Source: Franzmannia pantelleriensis
GTDB lineage: Bacteria > Pseudomonadota > Gammaproteobacteria > Pseudomonadales > Halomonadaceae
Direction: 5' to 3'
Length of the DNA stretch: 64,000 bases
Assembly (NCBI RefSeq): GCF_900102875.1
Contig: NZ_FNGH01000003.1
Span: forward strand, 186,001-250,000
The notes beneath the pieces were generated by a model that made no database searches, was not told the origin of the DNA, and saw only the letters and a list, made by a program, of their open reading frames with translations. Position 1 is the stretch's first letter, and each line of letters opens with the position of its first letter. Made by a program: the position numbers and the translations under genes. Positions 42,105 to 50,470 of this stretch are shown in pieces.

Positions 42105-42704
42105 ATGACCAAGGTACTGGTGCTTTACTACTCCATGTATGGGCATATCGACACCATGGCCAAGGCCGTGGCCGAAGGCGCTGCCCAAGTGGCGGGTGTG
42201 GAAGTGACCGTCAAGCGCGTGCCGGAAACCATGAGCGCCGAGGCATTTGCCAATGCCGGTGGTCAACAGGATAACGATACCCCCGAAGCTGCGCCGAATG
42301 AGCTGGCCGACTACGACGCTATTATCGTCGGCACGCCGACCCGCTTTGGCAACATGGCCGGTCAGATGCGTACCTTCTTCGACCAGACCGGCGGTCTATG
42401 GGCCAAGGGCGCGCTGCGTGGCAAGGTGGCCAGCGTGTTTACCTCGACCGGTACTGGCGGCGGCGACGAGATGACCATCACCTCGACCTGGACCACCTTG
42501 GCTCACCACGGCATGGTGATCGTGCCGATCGGCTACGGTCTCGAGGAGCAGTTCGATATTTCCAAGGTCAGCGGCGGAACGCCCTACGGTGCCGCCACTA
42601 TCGCCGGCGGCGACGGCTCGCGCCAGCCCGACGAGCGCGAGTTGAAGATCGCCCGCTTCCAGGGTGAGCACGTGGCCGGCATCGCCGCCAAGCTGGCGAG
42701 CTGA
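42105..42704 (+). CDS. wrbA: NAD(P)H:quinone oxidoreductase WrbA
   Basis: WrbA is an FMN flavodoxin-like enzyme that reduces quinones by two electrons and limits radical formation. The 199-residue protein starts [18 protein letters not shown], the FMN phosphate loop, and contains [21 protein letters not shown] and [16 protein letters not shown], family hallmarks. It is a single gene followed by a strong hairpin. Confidence 0.95.
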   Translation: MTKVLVLYYSMYGHIDTMAKAVAEGAAQVAGVEVTVKRVPETMSAEAFANAGGQQDNDTPEAAPNELADYDAIIVGTPTRFGNMAGQMRTFFDQTGGLWAKGALRGKVASVFTSTGTGGGDEMTITSTWTTLAHHGMVIVPIGYGLEEQFDISKVSGGTPYGAATIAGGDGSRQPDERELKIARFQGEHVAGIAAKLAS

Positions 42705-42752
42705 TCAAGCCTAACTCAACCCCGTGGCGGCCTCGAGTCGCTGCGGCAAACA

Positions 42753-42782
42753 TGCCCCTGTCAGCTCGCGCTGGCAGGGGCA
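42753..42782. terminator. Bidirectional hairpin after wrbA
   Basis: TGCCCCTGTCAG pairs with CTGGCAGGGGCA with one G-T wobble and a six-base loop, in the convergent space between wrbA and the small membrane-protein gene. Confidence 0.65.
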
Positions 42783-42813
42783 TCGTCGTTTAGTGACTGG
42801 GTGGCGATGAACA

Positions 42814-43164
42814 TCAAGGGGGCGCTGCTAACCGACGCCCTCGCAGCAGGTAGCTGAGCGGATGGAGTATCAGCCAGGCGGGGATGGCCAGGCCAATCAC
42901 TGCCCCGATTAGCGCTACCCAGTCGAAGACGGTGACCACGTAGGCAAGTTGCGAGTTGGTGAAGACGGGTATCCACCACAGCCCGGCGAGGCCCACCGCC
43001 AGTGCCGCCAGGTTGGCAGCCAGGCAACGATAGCCGAAGGTACGGTAGCCGCGTAGGCGAGCGACCAGTTGGATGGTCGCCAGCAGTGCTATCCCGGCAA
43101 CGATAAGCCACAGGAAAGGGGCCAGCGCGTAGATCAGAATGGTCAGTGCACCTTGAATCGTCAT
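42814..43164 (-). CDS. Small integral membrane protein downstream of SQR-like gene
   Basis: The 116-residue protein has four hydrophobic segments (about residues 5-32, 46-66, 74-95 and 97-108) and few charged residues. I recognise no domain with confidence. It begins 12 bases after the stop of the sulfide:quinone-reductase-like gene and is certainly co-transcribed, so it may anchor or pass electrons from that protein or move a sulfur compound. This is context inference only. Confidence 0.7.
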   Translation of the reverse strand: MTIQGALTILIYALAPFLWLIVAGIALLATIQLVARLRGYRTFGYRCLAANLAALAVGLAGLWWIPVFTNSQLAYVVTVFDWVALIGAVIGLAIPAWLILHPLSYLLRGRRLAAPP

Positions 43165-43176
43165 CGTCTGGTTTCC

Positions 43177-44571
43177 TCAGGCCTGGCCTTCCAGCACGGC
43201 GTAGTAGGCTGGCTGCAGCATGCGATCCTTCATCGTCCAGGCCACCCAGGATTCGTCGCGTGGGTCGATAAACGGGAAGGAGGGCAGAAACGCCAGGTCG
43301 TTGTCGTAGCCGAACTCCACCAACATCGCCTTGCCAATGCCGGTAATCATCGGACAGGACGTATAGCCATTGTGGCGTGCCGGCAATGGCTGGTTCTGCA
43401 TCTGGGCCAGCAGGTTGTCCTCCACCACAGGGGCCTGGGCTTTGACGCTGGCGGCGGTCTTGTTGATCGGTGCGCCGATCACGTCGCCGATGCCGAACAC
43501 TTCTGAGTAGCGGTTGTGCTGCAGGGTATGGATGTCGACATCCAGCCACTCGCCGCGAAATGGGCCAGCCTGTGCGATCAGGTCGCTCTCCTTGACGAAA
43601 TCCGGTGCGCTCATGGGGGGCACCACGTGGATGAAGTCGTAGTCGGCGATCACCTTGCGTTGGCCCTCCTCTGAGAATTCCGCCTCGCGTAGCTGATGGT
43701 GGGAGGTGAACTCACTGTCGGGACCGACGAAAACGAATTCTGCCTGACGGGCGCCGGGGTCGATGGCGGAGAGCCGGTAGTGGTGGCGTCGGGTGACACC
43801 CTGGTCGTCGAAGCGCTGCTTGACGAAGTCGTTGACCCAAGGCTGGCTGAATAGCGCCGCGCCGGGGGCCATGAACTCGATCTGGAAGTCATCGCGGTGG
43901 CCGCTGTTCTCCAAACGGGACAGCGTGGTGAACGTCATCTTGAGCGGGGCGCCGGCACACTTCACCGGTGTGGGGGCCGCCGTAAAGATGCCTTTGCCGC
44001 TGCCCTGAGCAATCCACGCGTCGATGGCATCGCGGGTGCGAGTGGCACCCTCGAGGCTGGCATAGACGCTGCCAATACCCTGGGTGCCGACCAGCTCGGG
44101 TGACATCCCGTCGATCAAGTGGTAGTTGAGCTGTAGCCCGGTTGCCACGATCAGGTAGTCATAGTCGAGTGATGATCCATCCTCCAGTTCGACCCGGCGA
44201 TTGGCTGCATCGATGCCGGCGGCAGGCTGGCGAACCCAGAAGACGCCGGCTGGCACGAAACGGGCATTCGGCCGGACGGTCTTGTCGGGGTGCCAGACCC
44301 CGGAGGCAACCAGGGTCCAGCCTGGCTGGTAGTGGTGAATTTCGCGGGGTTCAACGAGCGAAATCCGCGCACCGTCGAGGCGGCGTGACAAGCGATTGGC
44401 CATCGCCATGCCTGCGGCGCCACCGCCGAGGATGACGACGCGCGCGTTAGTGGAGAGTGGCCTGGCGCGAAGGCCAGTAGAGTAGAGTAGGCCTGCGGCG
44501 CCGGCGCTTGCGCTCCACTTGAGGAACTGGCGTCGATCCAGGCGTGATAGGTCGGAGTTGTGTCGAGGCAT
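43177..44571 (-). CDS. Tat-exported sulfide:quinone reductase/flavocytochrome c-like flavoprotein
   Basis: The 464-residue FAD protein has a twin-arginine signal (DRRQFLKWSASAGAAG, residues 12-27), the FAD motif VVILGGGAAGMAMANRLSRR, IVATGLQLNY, the quinone-side block KCAGAPLKM and GIGDVIGAPINKTAASV. Only two cysteines are present, Cys205 and Cys406, matching the redox pair of sulfide:quinone reductases; the third cysteine (SVC in classical enzymes) is Tyr170. It probably oxidises sulfide or related sulfur compounds on the periplasmic side. Upstream lie an AT-rich dyad and an FNR-like box. Flavocytochrome c sulfide dehydrogenase is an alternative, but no cytochrome subunit is adjacent. Confidence 0.82.
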   Translation of the reverse strand: MPRHNSDLSRLDRRQFLKWSASAGAAGLLYSTGLRARPLSTNARVVILGGGAAGMAMANRLSRRLDGARISLVEPREIHHYQPGWTLVASGVWHPDKTVRPNARFVPAGVFWVRQPAAGIDAANRRVELEDGSSLDYDYLIVATGLQLNYHLIDGMSPELVGTQGIGSVYASLEGATRTRDAIDAWIAQGSGKGIFTAAPTPVKCAGAPLKMTFTTLSRLENSGHRDDFQIEFMAPGAALFSQPWVNDFVKQRFDDQGVTRRHHYRLSAIDPGARQAEFVFVGPDSEFTSHHQLREAEFSEEGQRKVIADYDFIHVVPPMSAPDFVKESDLIAQAGPFRGEWLDVDIHTLQHNRYSEVFGIGDVIGAPINKTAASVKAQAPVVEDNLLAQMQNQPLPARHNGYTSCPMITGIGKAMLVEFGYDNDLAFLPSFPFIDPRDESWVAWTMKDRMLQPAYYAVLEGQA

Positions 44572-44611
44572 GGGCGGCGGGTCTCCAGCGGGGTGTTAAC
44601 CAGAGAATTTC

Positions 44612-44629
44612 GGTTATATTCTTATAACC
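44612..44629. promoter_or_regulatory. AT-rich dyad upstream of SQR-like gene
   Basis: GGTTATA-TTCT-TATAACC is a perfect inverted repeat 41 bases before the SQR-like start. AT-rich dyads of this kind are bound by ArsR-type sulfide sensors at other sqr genes; no such regulator is in the window. Confidence 0.5.
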
Positions 44630-44672
44630 TATTGCCTTTTCGCCGCCGCCGCCTGCTGTATTGCGCGTTATG

Positions 44673-44686
44673 TTGACGCAGGTCAA
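44673..44686. promoter_or_regulatory. FNR/Anr/Dnr-like box upstream of SQR-like gene
   Basis: TTGAC-GCAG-GTCAA is a perfect dyad of the CRP/FNR type (GTTGAC...GTCAAC extends it by a base each side), about 108 bases upstream of the SQR-like start and just beyond the stop of the convergently placed neighbour operon. Confidence 0.5.
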
Positions 44687-44707
44687 CTATCCTGTTGCGC
44701 CTAATAG

Positions 44708-45778
44708 TTAGCTGATGCGCTCTGCAATAGCCCTCCCCAGAGTCTCGGTACTGCCCTGGCCGCGAACGTCCGGGGTCAGCACGGCCGGGTCGGCGTCTGC
44801 CAGCACCGCTTCGAAGGCGGTGACGATGGCGTCGGCGGCCTCTTTGTGGCCGAGATGCTCGAGCATCATGGCACCCGACCAGATCTGGCCGATGGGGTTG
44901 GCGATGCCCTTGCCGGCGATATCCGGGGCGCTGCCGTGGACCGGCTCGAACAAGCTCGGGAAGCTGCCCTCGGGGTTGATGTTGGCCGAGGGTGCCACGC
45001 CGATGGTGCCGGTGCAGGCGGGGCCGAGGTCGGAGAGGATGTCGCCGAACAGGTTGCTGGCCACCACTACGTCGAACCAGTCAGGGTGCATGACGAAATT
45101 GGCGGTCAGGATGTCGATATGGAACTTGTCGACGCTGACCTCGGGGTAGTGGCCCGACATGGCCACGACCCGCTCATCCCACCACGGCATGGTGATGGCG
45201 ATGCCGTTGGACTTGGTCGCCGAGGTAAGCTTTTTTCTAGGCCGGCTCTGAGCCAGATCGAAGGCGAACTTGAGTACGCGGTCGGTGCCGTGGCGGGTCA
45301 TCACCGTTTCCTGGATCACCACTTCGCGCTCGGTGCCCTCGAACATCTTGCCGCCGACGCTGGAGTATTCGCCCTCGGTGTTCTCGCGGACCACGTAGAA
45401 GTCGATGTCGCCGGGCTGGCGGTCGGCCAGCGGACTCTTGATGCCGGGCAGCAGCTTACAGGGGCGCAGGTTAATGTACTGGTCGAACTGGCGGCGGAAC
45501 TGCAGCAGCGAACCCCACAGCGAGACGTGGTCGGGCACCGTGTCGGGCCAGCCCACTGCGCCGTAGAAGATGGCATCGAAGTCCTTGAGCTGGTCGAACC
45601 AGTCGTCGGGCATCATCTGGCCGTGCTTGGCGTAGTAGTCGCAGCAGGCAAAATCGAAGTGGGTCAGCTCCAGGTCGATGCCGAAGCGCTTGGCGGCGGC
45701 CTCGAGGGCGCGCAGGCCTTCGGGCATCACTTCGGTGCCGATGCCGTCGCCAGGAATTACCGCAATACGATGGGTCAT
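44708..45778 (-). CDS. Tartrate/D-malate dehydrogenase-type oxidative decarboxylase
   Basis: The 356-residue protein is of the isocitrate/isopropylmalate dehydrogenase fold, closest by eye to TtuC/DmlA. IAVIPGDGIGTEVMPEGLRAL, substrate-loop NLRPCKLLPG and VVRENTEGEYSSVGG, the lysine region SATKSNGI, metal aspartates in DVVVASNLFGDILSDL and FEPVHGSAPDIAGKG are all visible. It oxidises tartrate, D-malate or a related 2-hydroxyacid with NAD and a divalent metal. It follows the dehalogenase gene with a 15-base gap, so the two probably share a transcript. Confidence 0.88.
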   Translation of the reverse strand: MTHRIAVIPGDGIGTEVMPEGLRALEAAAKRFGIDLELTHFDFACCDYYAKHGQMMPDDWFDQLKDFDAIFYGAVGWPDTVPDHVSLWGSLLQFRRQFDQYINLRPCKLLPGIKSPLADRQPGDIDFYVVRENTEGEYSSVGGKMFEGTEREVVIQETVMTRHGTDRVLKFAFDLAQSRPRKKLTSATKSNGIAITMPWWDERVVAMSGHYPEVSVDKFHIDILTANFVMHPDWFDVVVASNLFGDILSDLGPACTGTIGVAPSANINPEGSFPSLFEPVHGSAPDIAGKGIANPIGQIWSGAMMLEHLGHKEAADAIVTAFEAVLADADPAVLTPDVRGQGSTETLGRAIAERIS

Positions 45779-45793
45779 GGTCGAGTCCTTGGG

Positions 45794-46678
45794 TCAGTGG
45801 TGGGTCGTCATGAAACGCAAGAGGTGTTCGAGCAGAGCCGCCGGCGCCTCCTCGGGAATGTAGTGTCCGCACGGCAGGGCTTCGCCCTCGACCATATCGG
45901 CCACCGCGCGCCACTCCGCCAGGGGGTCGAAGCAGCGCTCGATCACGCCGTGTTGGCCCCATAGCACGCTGACCGGGCAGCTAATTCGCCTGCCAGCTTC
46001 GCGGTCGGCACGGTCGTGCTCCAGGTCGATGGTGTTCGAGGCACGGTAGTCCTCGCATAGAGCGTGAGCAGCGCCGGGCTGGGCCAGGCAGCGCTGGTAG
46101 TCGGCGATGACTGCCGGGTCGAAGGCCGCGAGGCTGGCGTGGCGGCCGCCCATGGTGCGGGTGATGTAGTCGGCCGGCGAAGCCTCGATTAACGTCTCCG
46201 GCAGTGGCGCGGGCTGAATCAGGAAGAACCAGTGGAAGTAGGCCGTGGCAAAGGTGCGATCGGTCTGCTCGTACATGGCCAGGGTCGGTGCGATATCGAG
46301 CAGCATCAACTTCTTCACCGCATCGGGATGATCCATCGCCATGCGGTGGGCGACTCGCCCACCGCGGTCGTGGCCGCACACATAGAAGCGCTCGAAGCCC
46401 AGTTCGTGCATCACCGCGACCTGGTCGGCGGCCATGGCACGCTTGCTGTAGTTGGCATGGTCGGGCTCGCCGGCCGGCTTGGAGGAGTCTCCGTAGCCGC
46501 GCAGGTCGCTGGCCACCACCGTGAAGTGAGCGGCCAGCTGCTCGGCGACGCGGTGCCAGATGACATGGTTCTGGGGGTGGCCATGTAGCAGCAGCAGGGC
46601 GGGTCCGCTACCGCCCACCCTGGCGTGGATCCTGTTGGCGCCCAGGGTTATGTCGAGGTGGCGAAAGCCTTGGAACAT
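45794..46678 (-). CDS. Haloacetate (fluoroacetate) dehalogenase-like alpha/beta hydrolase
   Basis: The 294-residue alpha/beta hydrolase keeps every active-site residue of fluoroacetate dehalogenase in register: nucleophile Asp104 in GHDRGGRVAHRM, carboxylate-binding Arg105 and Arg108, acid Asp128, fluoride pocket His149, Trp150 and Tyr211, and base His272 in GHYIPEE. It should convert haloacetates to glycolate, possibly including fluoroacetate. AGGAGG precedes the ATG. It is divergent from a LysR gene and upstream of the tartrate-type dehydrogenase gene. Natural substrate is uncertain. Confidence 0.87.
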   Translation of the reverse strand: MFQGFRHLDITLGANRIHARVGGSGPALLLLHGHPQNHVIWHRVAEQLAAHFTVVASDLRGYGDSSKPAGEPDHANYSKRAMAADQVAVMHELGFERFYVCGHDRGGRVAHRMAMDHPDAVKKLMLLDIAPTLAMYEQTDRTFATAYFHWFFLIQPAPLPETLIEASPADYITRTMGGRHASLAAFDPAVIADYQRCLAQPGAAHALCEDYRASNTIDLEHDRADREAGRRISCPVSVLWGQHGVIERCFDPLAEWRAVADMVEGEALPCGHYIPEEAPAALLEHLLRFMTTHH

Positions 46679-46738
46679 GGTGTGCCTCCTGTTTCCTGAG
46701 CCTAGTCTAGTTCCTATTGCGTGTTCGATAATCAGGGT

Positions 46739-46763
46739 AAAATTCAATGCATTATTGAATTTT
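46739..46763. promoter_or_regulatory. Large AT-rich dyad between dehalogenase and LysR genes
   Basis: AAAATTCAAT and ATTGAATTTT form perfect ten-base arms around GCATT. The dyad lies immediately before the ribosome binding site of the LysR gene and about 60 bases from the dehalogenase start, so it probably serves as operator for both. Confidence 0.6.
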
Positions 46764-46776
46764 GGTGGAGAATAGC

Positions 46777-47709
46777 GTGTCTCAGATGGACGATTTGGCG
46801 TTCTTTCAGCATCTGGCTCGTGCCGGGAGCCTCACCGCTACCGCACGTGAGCTGGGGCTGTCGCTGTCGGCGGTTAGCAAGCGTCTCAAGCAGCTCGAGG
46901 CGCGGCTCGGCGTGCCGCTCGCCCATCGCACCACGCGGCGCCTGACGTTGACTGCCGAGGGCGAACTCTATCTGTCCCGCGGGTCGTTGATTCTCGACGA
47001 GCTGGTGGCCCTGGAAGGGGGGCTGCAGGAGGCGCGTGGTGGCAGCGACCGGGGCCAGCTTTCCGGTCGGCTGAGGGTCAATGCCACCTTCGGCTTCGGG
47101 CGTCGCCACGTAGCGCCGCTGCTCTCGGCCTTCTGCGCCGAGCATGCGCGGCTGGACGGCTGGCTGGAGTTGACCAATTTCCCCCTCAATCTCGGTGACC
47201 ATGGCTTCGATATCGGCATTCGCGTCGGCGAGCCACCGGATTCGCGTTTGGTGGCACGGCGCATTCTCGCCAATCGTCGCGTGCTGTGTGCGGCACCGGC
47301 CTACCTCGACGTCATGCCGCCATTGGCCGCGCCGCACGACCTTAATCGCCACGCCTGTCTGGTGATTCGCGAGAACGACAGCGATTTTCCAGTGTGGCGC
47401 TTCGAGCGCGACGACGATCCACAGGTCGTGCAGTCGGTGAAGGTGAGCGGTCGGTTGGCCAGCAACGACGGTGAGGTGGTCACGCGGCTGGCCCTCGACG
47501 GCCACGGCGTGATGCTGCGCTCATGGTGGGATGTCCACGATCACCTGGCCAGCGGGGCGCTGGTGCCGCTACTGTCCGAGTGGCGTGGGGTGCGCGCGGA
47601 CTTCTATGCGGTCTATGAACAACGCCGTCATGTGCCGGCGCGGATCCGTGCCTTTATCGACCATCTCGAGACCGGCATGGCCGGCCGAGTGCCGGTGCTG
47701 AATGAATAG
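46777..47709 (+). CDS. LysR-family regulator divergent from dehalogenase
   Basis: The 310-residue LysR protein begins with the helix-turn-helix MDDLAFFQHLARAGSLTATARELGLSLSAVSKRLKQLEARLG in overlapping parts and has an effector domain from about residue 92. I choose the GTG start because GGTGGAG sits six bases upstream; the ATG three codons later is possible. It probably controls the divergent dehalogenase-dehydrogenase pair. Confidence 0.88.
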   Translation: MSQMDDLAFFQHLARAGSLTATARELGLSLSAVSKRLKQLEARLGVPLAHRTTRRLTLTAEGELYLSRGSLILDELVALEGGLQEARGGSDRGQLSGRLRVNATFGFGRRHVAPLLSAFCAEHARLDGWLELTNFPLNLGDHGFDIGIRVGEPPDSRLVARRILANRRVLCAAPAYLDVMPPLAAPHDLNRHACLVIRENDSDFPVWRFERDDDPQVVQSVKVSGRLASNDGEVVTRLALDGHGVMLRSWWDVHDHLASGALVPLLSEWRGVRADFYAVYEQRRHVPARIRAFIDHLETGMAGRVPVLNE

Positions 47710-47855
47710 GGAGTGGTTTGTATCAGCTCATGCAATAGCAGAAAGGGGGCTAGAGTTAGCTTGTCTTGGTCATAGGCATCAAATAAATCGTTTGTGCCTG
47801 CCTTGAGCTCGCGCGCAATCTGGAGGCTCAAATACCGACAACGCGCGAGGACAGC

Positions 47856-49370
47856 ATGACACGACCCAACGTACTGGTGCTGATGGCCGATCAGTTGAAT
47901 GGCACGCTTTTCGAGAACGGCCCCGCCGATTTCCTGCACGCGCCCAATCTCAAGAAGCTGGCCGAACGTAGCGTTAATTTCAACAACGCCTATACGCCGA
48001 GTTACCTGTGTGCTCCGGGACGTGCCGCCTTCATGTCGGGGCAGCTGCCTTCGCGCACCGGGGTTTACGACAACGCTGCCGAATTCCGCTCGTCGATCCC
48101 TACCTGGGCGCATCACTTACGTCGCGCCGGCTATGCGACCTGCCTGTCGGGCAAGATGCACTTCGTCGGTCCTGACCAGCTCCACGGTTTCGAATCGCGG
48201 CTGACCACGGATGTATATCCTGCCGACTTCGGCTGGACGCCGGACTACCGCAAGCCGGGTGAGCGTATCGACTGGTGGTACCACAACCTGGGGTCGGTCA
48301 CCGGGGCCGGCGTCGCCGAGATCTCCAATCAGATGGAGTATGACGACGAAGTCGCCTTCCATGCCGAACAGAAGCTATTTGACCTGTCGCGGGGGCATGA
48401 CGATCGGCCCTGGGCGCTGTGCGTCAGCTTTACCCATCCCCACGACCCCTATGTGGCACGGCGCAAGTTCTGGGATCTCTACGCGGACTGTGACAATCTC
48501 GAGCCGACGCAGGGCGCCGTGGCGTTCGACGCATTGGACCCGCACTCGCAGCGAATCTTCGAAGCCAATGATTACACACGTTTCGATATCCAGCCCGAGG
48601 ACGTGCGGCGGGCGCGGCGGGGCTATTTCGCCAATATCTCCTATATCGACGAAAAAGTCGGCTCGATCCTCGACGTGCTGGAACGCACTCGCATGGCCGA
48701 CAACACCATCATCGTGGTGACCTCGGATCACGGCGACATGCTTGGCGAGAAGGGGCTGTGGTTCAAGATGAGCCCCTTCGAAGGCTCCTCGCGAGTACCC
48801 TTGATGATCGCTGCTCCTGGTCTGGCGTCTCGCTCGGTAGACACGCCGGTGTCGATCATCGACGTCAATGCCACCCTGGCCGATCTGGTGGAGATCGACC
48901 TGTCCGAGGTCGCGCCCTGGACCGATGGCCAGTCGTTGCTGACGCTAGCCAATGGCGGGGAGCGCGAGGCGCCGGTCTATCTGGAATATGCTGCCGAGGG
49001 GTCGTATGCACCGCTGGTGACCATTCGCGAAGGCAAATGGAAGTTCAACTACTGCGAGCTCGATCCGCCCCAGCTGTTCGACCTGGACGCCGATCCCGGT
49101 GAGACGCGCAACCTGGCCGAAGTGCCGGACTATGCGCAAGAGCTGGCCACGTTCACCGCCAAGGTGCATGAGCGTTGGGACATGCAGCGCTTCGATGCCG
49201 ACGTGCGCGAGAGTCAGGCCCAGCGCCTCGTCGTCTATGAGGCCCTGCGCAATGGCCACTTCTACCCCTGGGATCATCAGCCGCTACAGGATGCGTCGCA
49301 ACGCTATATGCGCAACCACATGGACCTCAATCAGGTCGAGGCGTCGCAGCGCTTTCCACGCGGTGAGTAG
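47856..49370 (+). CDS. betC: Choline-sulfatase
   Basis: BetC hydrolyses choline-O-sulfate to choline and sulfate, feeding betaine synthesis. The 504-residue sulfatase has RPNVLVLMADQLNGTLF at the metal site, the formylglycine-forming motif in LCAPGRAAFMSGQLPSRTG (cysteine near residue 50), GKMHFVGPDQLHGFE and VVTSDHGDMLGEKGLW. The motif reads CAPGR rather than the common CxPSR, still within the known range. The 146-base upstream gap holds no other gene. A strong terminator follows. Confidence 0.93.
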   Translation: MTRPNVLVLMADQLNGTLFENGPADFLHAPNLKKLAERSVNFNNAYTPSYLCAPGRAAFMSGQLPSRTGVYDNAAEFRSSIPTWAHHLRRAGYATCLSGKMHFVGPDQLHGFESRLTTDVYPADFGWTPDYRKPGERIDWWYHNLGSVTGAGVAEISNQMEYDDEVAFHAEQKLFDLSRGHDDRPWALCVSFTHPHDPYVARRKFWDLYADCDNLEPTQGAVAFDALDPHSQRIFEANDYTRFDIQPEDVRRARRGYFANISYIDEKVGSILDVLERTRMADNTIIVVTSDHGDMLGEKGLWFKMSPFEGSSRVPLMIAAPGLASRSVDTPVSIIDVNATLADLVEIDLSEVAPWTDGQSLLTLANGGEREAPVYLEYAAEGSYAPLVTIREGKWKFNYCELDPPQLFDLDADPGETRNLAEVPDYAQELATFTAKVHERWDMQRFDADVRESQAQRLVVYEALRNGHFYPWDHQPLQDASQRYMRNHMDLNQVEASQRFPRGE

Positions 49371-49406
49371 CAGAGTGTCGCTTGCCAGGGAGGGCGTGAC
49401 GTGGAC

Positions 49407-49435
49407 GACCGATCGGCGCCAAGCGCCGATCGGTC
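49407..49435. terminator. Bidirectional terminator after betC
   Basis: GACCGATCGGCGC and GCGCCGATCGGTC form a perfect 13-base stem with a CAA loop in the convergent space between betC and the binding-protein gene. Confidence 0.75.
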
Positions 49436-49450
49436 AGCCCAACCGCGCGA

Positions 49451-50392
49451 TTACAGATCGAGCGCGGCTTGCACCTGAGGCCAGGCCGGTTCGCCGTCGC
49501 GGTCATTGACGTCGGCGAGCATCGCTTCGACGCGCTCGACGTTATCGCGGATCCACTCGGCGGCCACCTCGTCGAGGTCGCGCTCCTGCTGGCCGTACTC
49601 CTGGATCATCCAGCTCTGCTCCTCGGCGCTGAAGGTGAAGGCCTCGAAGAAGCTGACCAGCTCGGGGTTGGCCTCGGCGAAGTCGCTGCGAAGTATGGTC
49701 AGTACATCGCTTTCGCCGTTGTTCTCGCCGAACAGGTCTTGCGGGTCGTCGAGATAGCGCATTGGCAGTTCGAGGTTCATCCAGTGCGGCGTCCAGCCGA
49801 CCCAAACGATCGCCTCCTCGCGGGATATGGCATCGCGCGCAGCGCTGAGCATGCCCACTTCGCTGGTGTCGACCAGACGCCAGTCGCCGAGGCCCCAGAC
49901 ATCGTCGGCGATCGCTGCCTCGAGGATCTCGCTGGCGGCCGAGCCCGCACCGAAGCCGTGGATCTGGCCGTCGAACTGCTCACGGTTGGCGTCGAGGTCG
50001 GCGAAGCTCTGGATGCCCTGCTCGTAGAGGTACTCGGGGACCGCCAGGGTCATCTGTGCGCCGTCGACGTTGTTGGCCACGGCACGCAGTCGGTCGTCGG
50101 CCTCGCGTGGATCGAACATGTCACGCTGCGCGGGCATCCAGCCCCCCAGGAAGACATCGATGTCACCGCTGTCCATGCCCTGATAGACCACTTGCAGGCC
50201 CAGCTCGTGGGTGCGTGTCTGATAGCCCAGTGGGGCCAGCAGCTGTTCGGCGATCTCGGTCTTGACGGTGATGCCGGGCCAGGCCGGAACGCCGAAGTCG
50301 AGGGTCGCGTCGTCGGCTTGCGTCGGTAGTGCCAGGCCGGCCAGCAAACTGCCGGCAAGTAGTGCACGCGAAGAGGTCAGGGGTGCCGTCAT
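49451..50392 (-). CDS. Betaine/choline/carnitine-type ABC binding protein (OpuAC-like), orphan
   Basis: The 313-residue periplasmic protein has a signal peptide ending near TQADD and a glycine betaine-type binding fold: FGVPAWPGITVKTEIAEQLL, GLQVVYQGMDSGDIDVFLGGWMPAQ and VWVGWTPHWMN, with the several aromatic residues expected for a trimethylammonium cage. No permease or ATPase gene is adjacent, so like CaiX-type receptors it must borrow a transporter core. It follows the gamma-butyrobetaine-type dioxygenase gene by 78 bases, which points to gamma-butyrobetaine or carnitine as ligand; choline is also possible. Confidence 0.85.
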   Translation of the reverse strand: MTAPLTSSRALLAGSLLAGLALPTQADDATLDFGVPAWPGITVKTEIAEQLLAPLGYQTRTHELGLQVVYQGMDSGDIDVFLGGWMPAQRDMFDPREADDRLRAVANNVDGAQMTLAVPEYLYEQGIQSFADLDANREQFDGQIHGFGAGSAASEILEAAIADDVWGLGDWRLVDTSEVGMLSAARDAISREEAIVWVGWTPHWMNLELPMRYLDDPQDLFGENNGESDVLTILRSDFAEANPELVSFFEAFTFSAEEQSWMIQEYGQQERDLDEVAAEWIRDNVERVEAMLADVNDRDGEPAWPQVQAALDL

Positions 50393-50470
50393 GGAGTGTC
50401 TCCTATTGTGATGATGGGTCGATGCCGCGGGCTCATGGGGACGTGCCAGCGGCATCACAGGTGAGTGGCG

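Noticed and set aside
44846-45964. A 372-codon open frame antisense to the tartrate-type dehydrogenase gene
   Set aside because: It is a shadow of a well-supported dehydrogenase and ends inside the dehalogenase gene.
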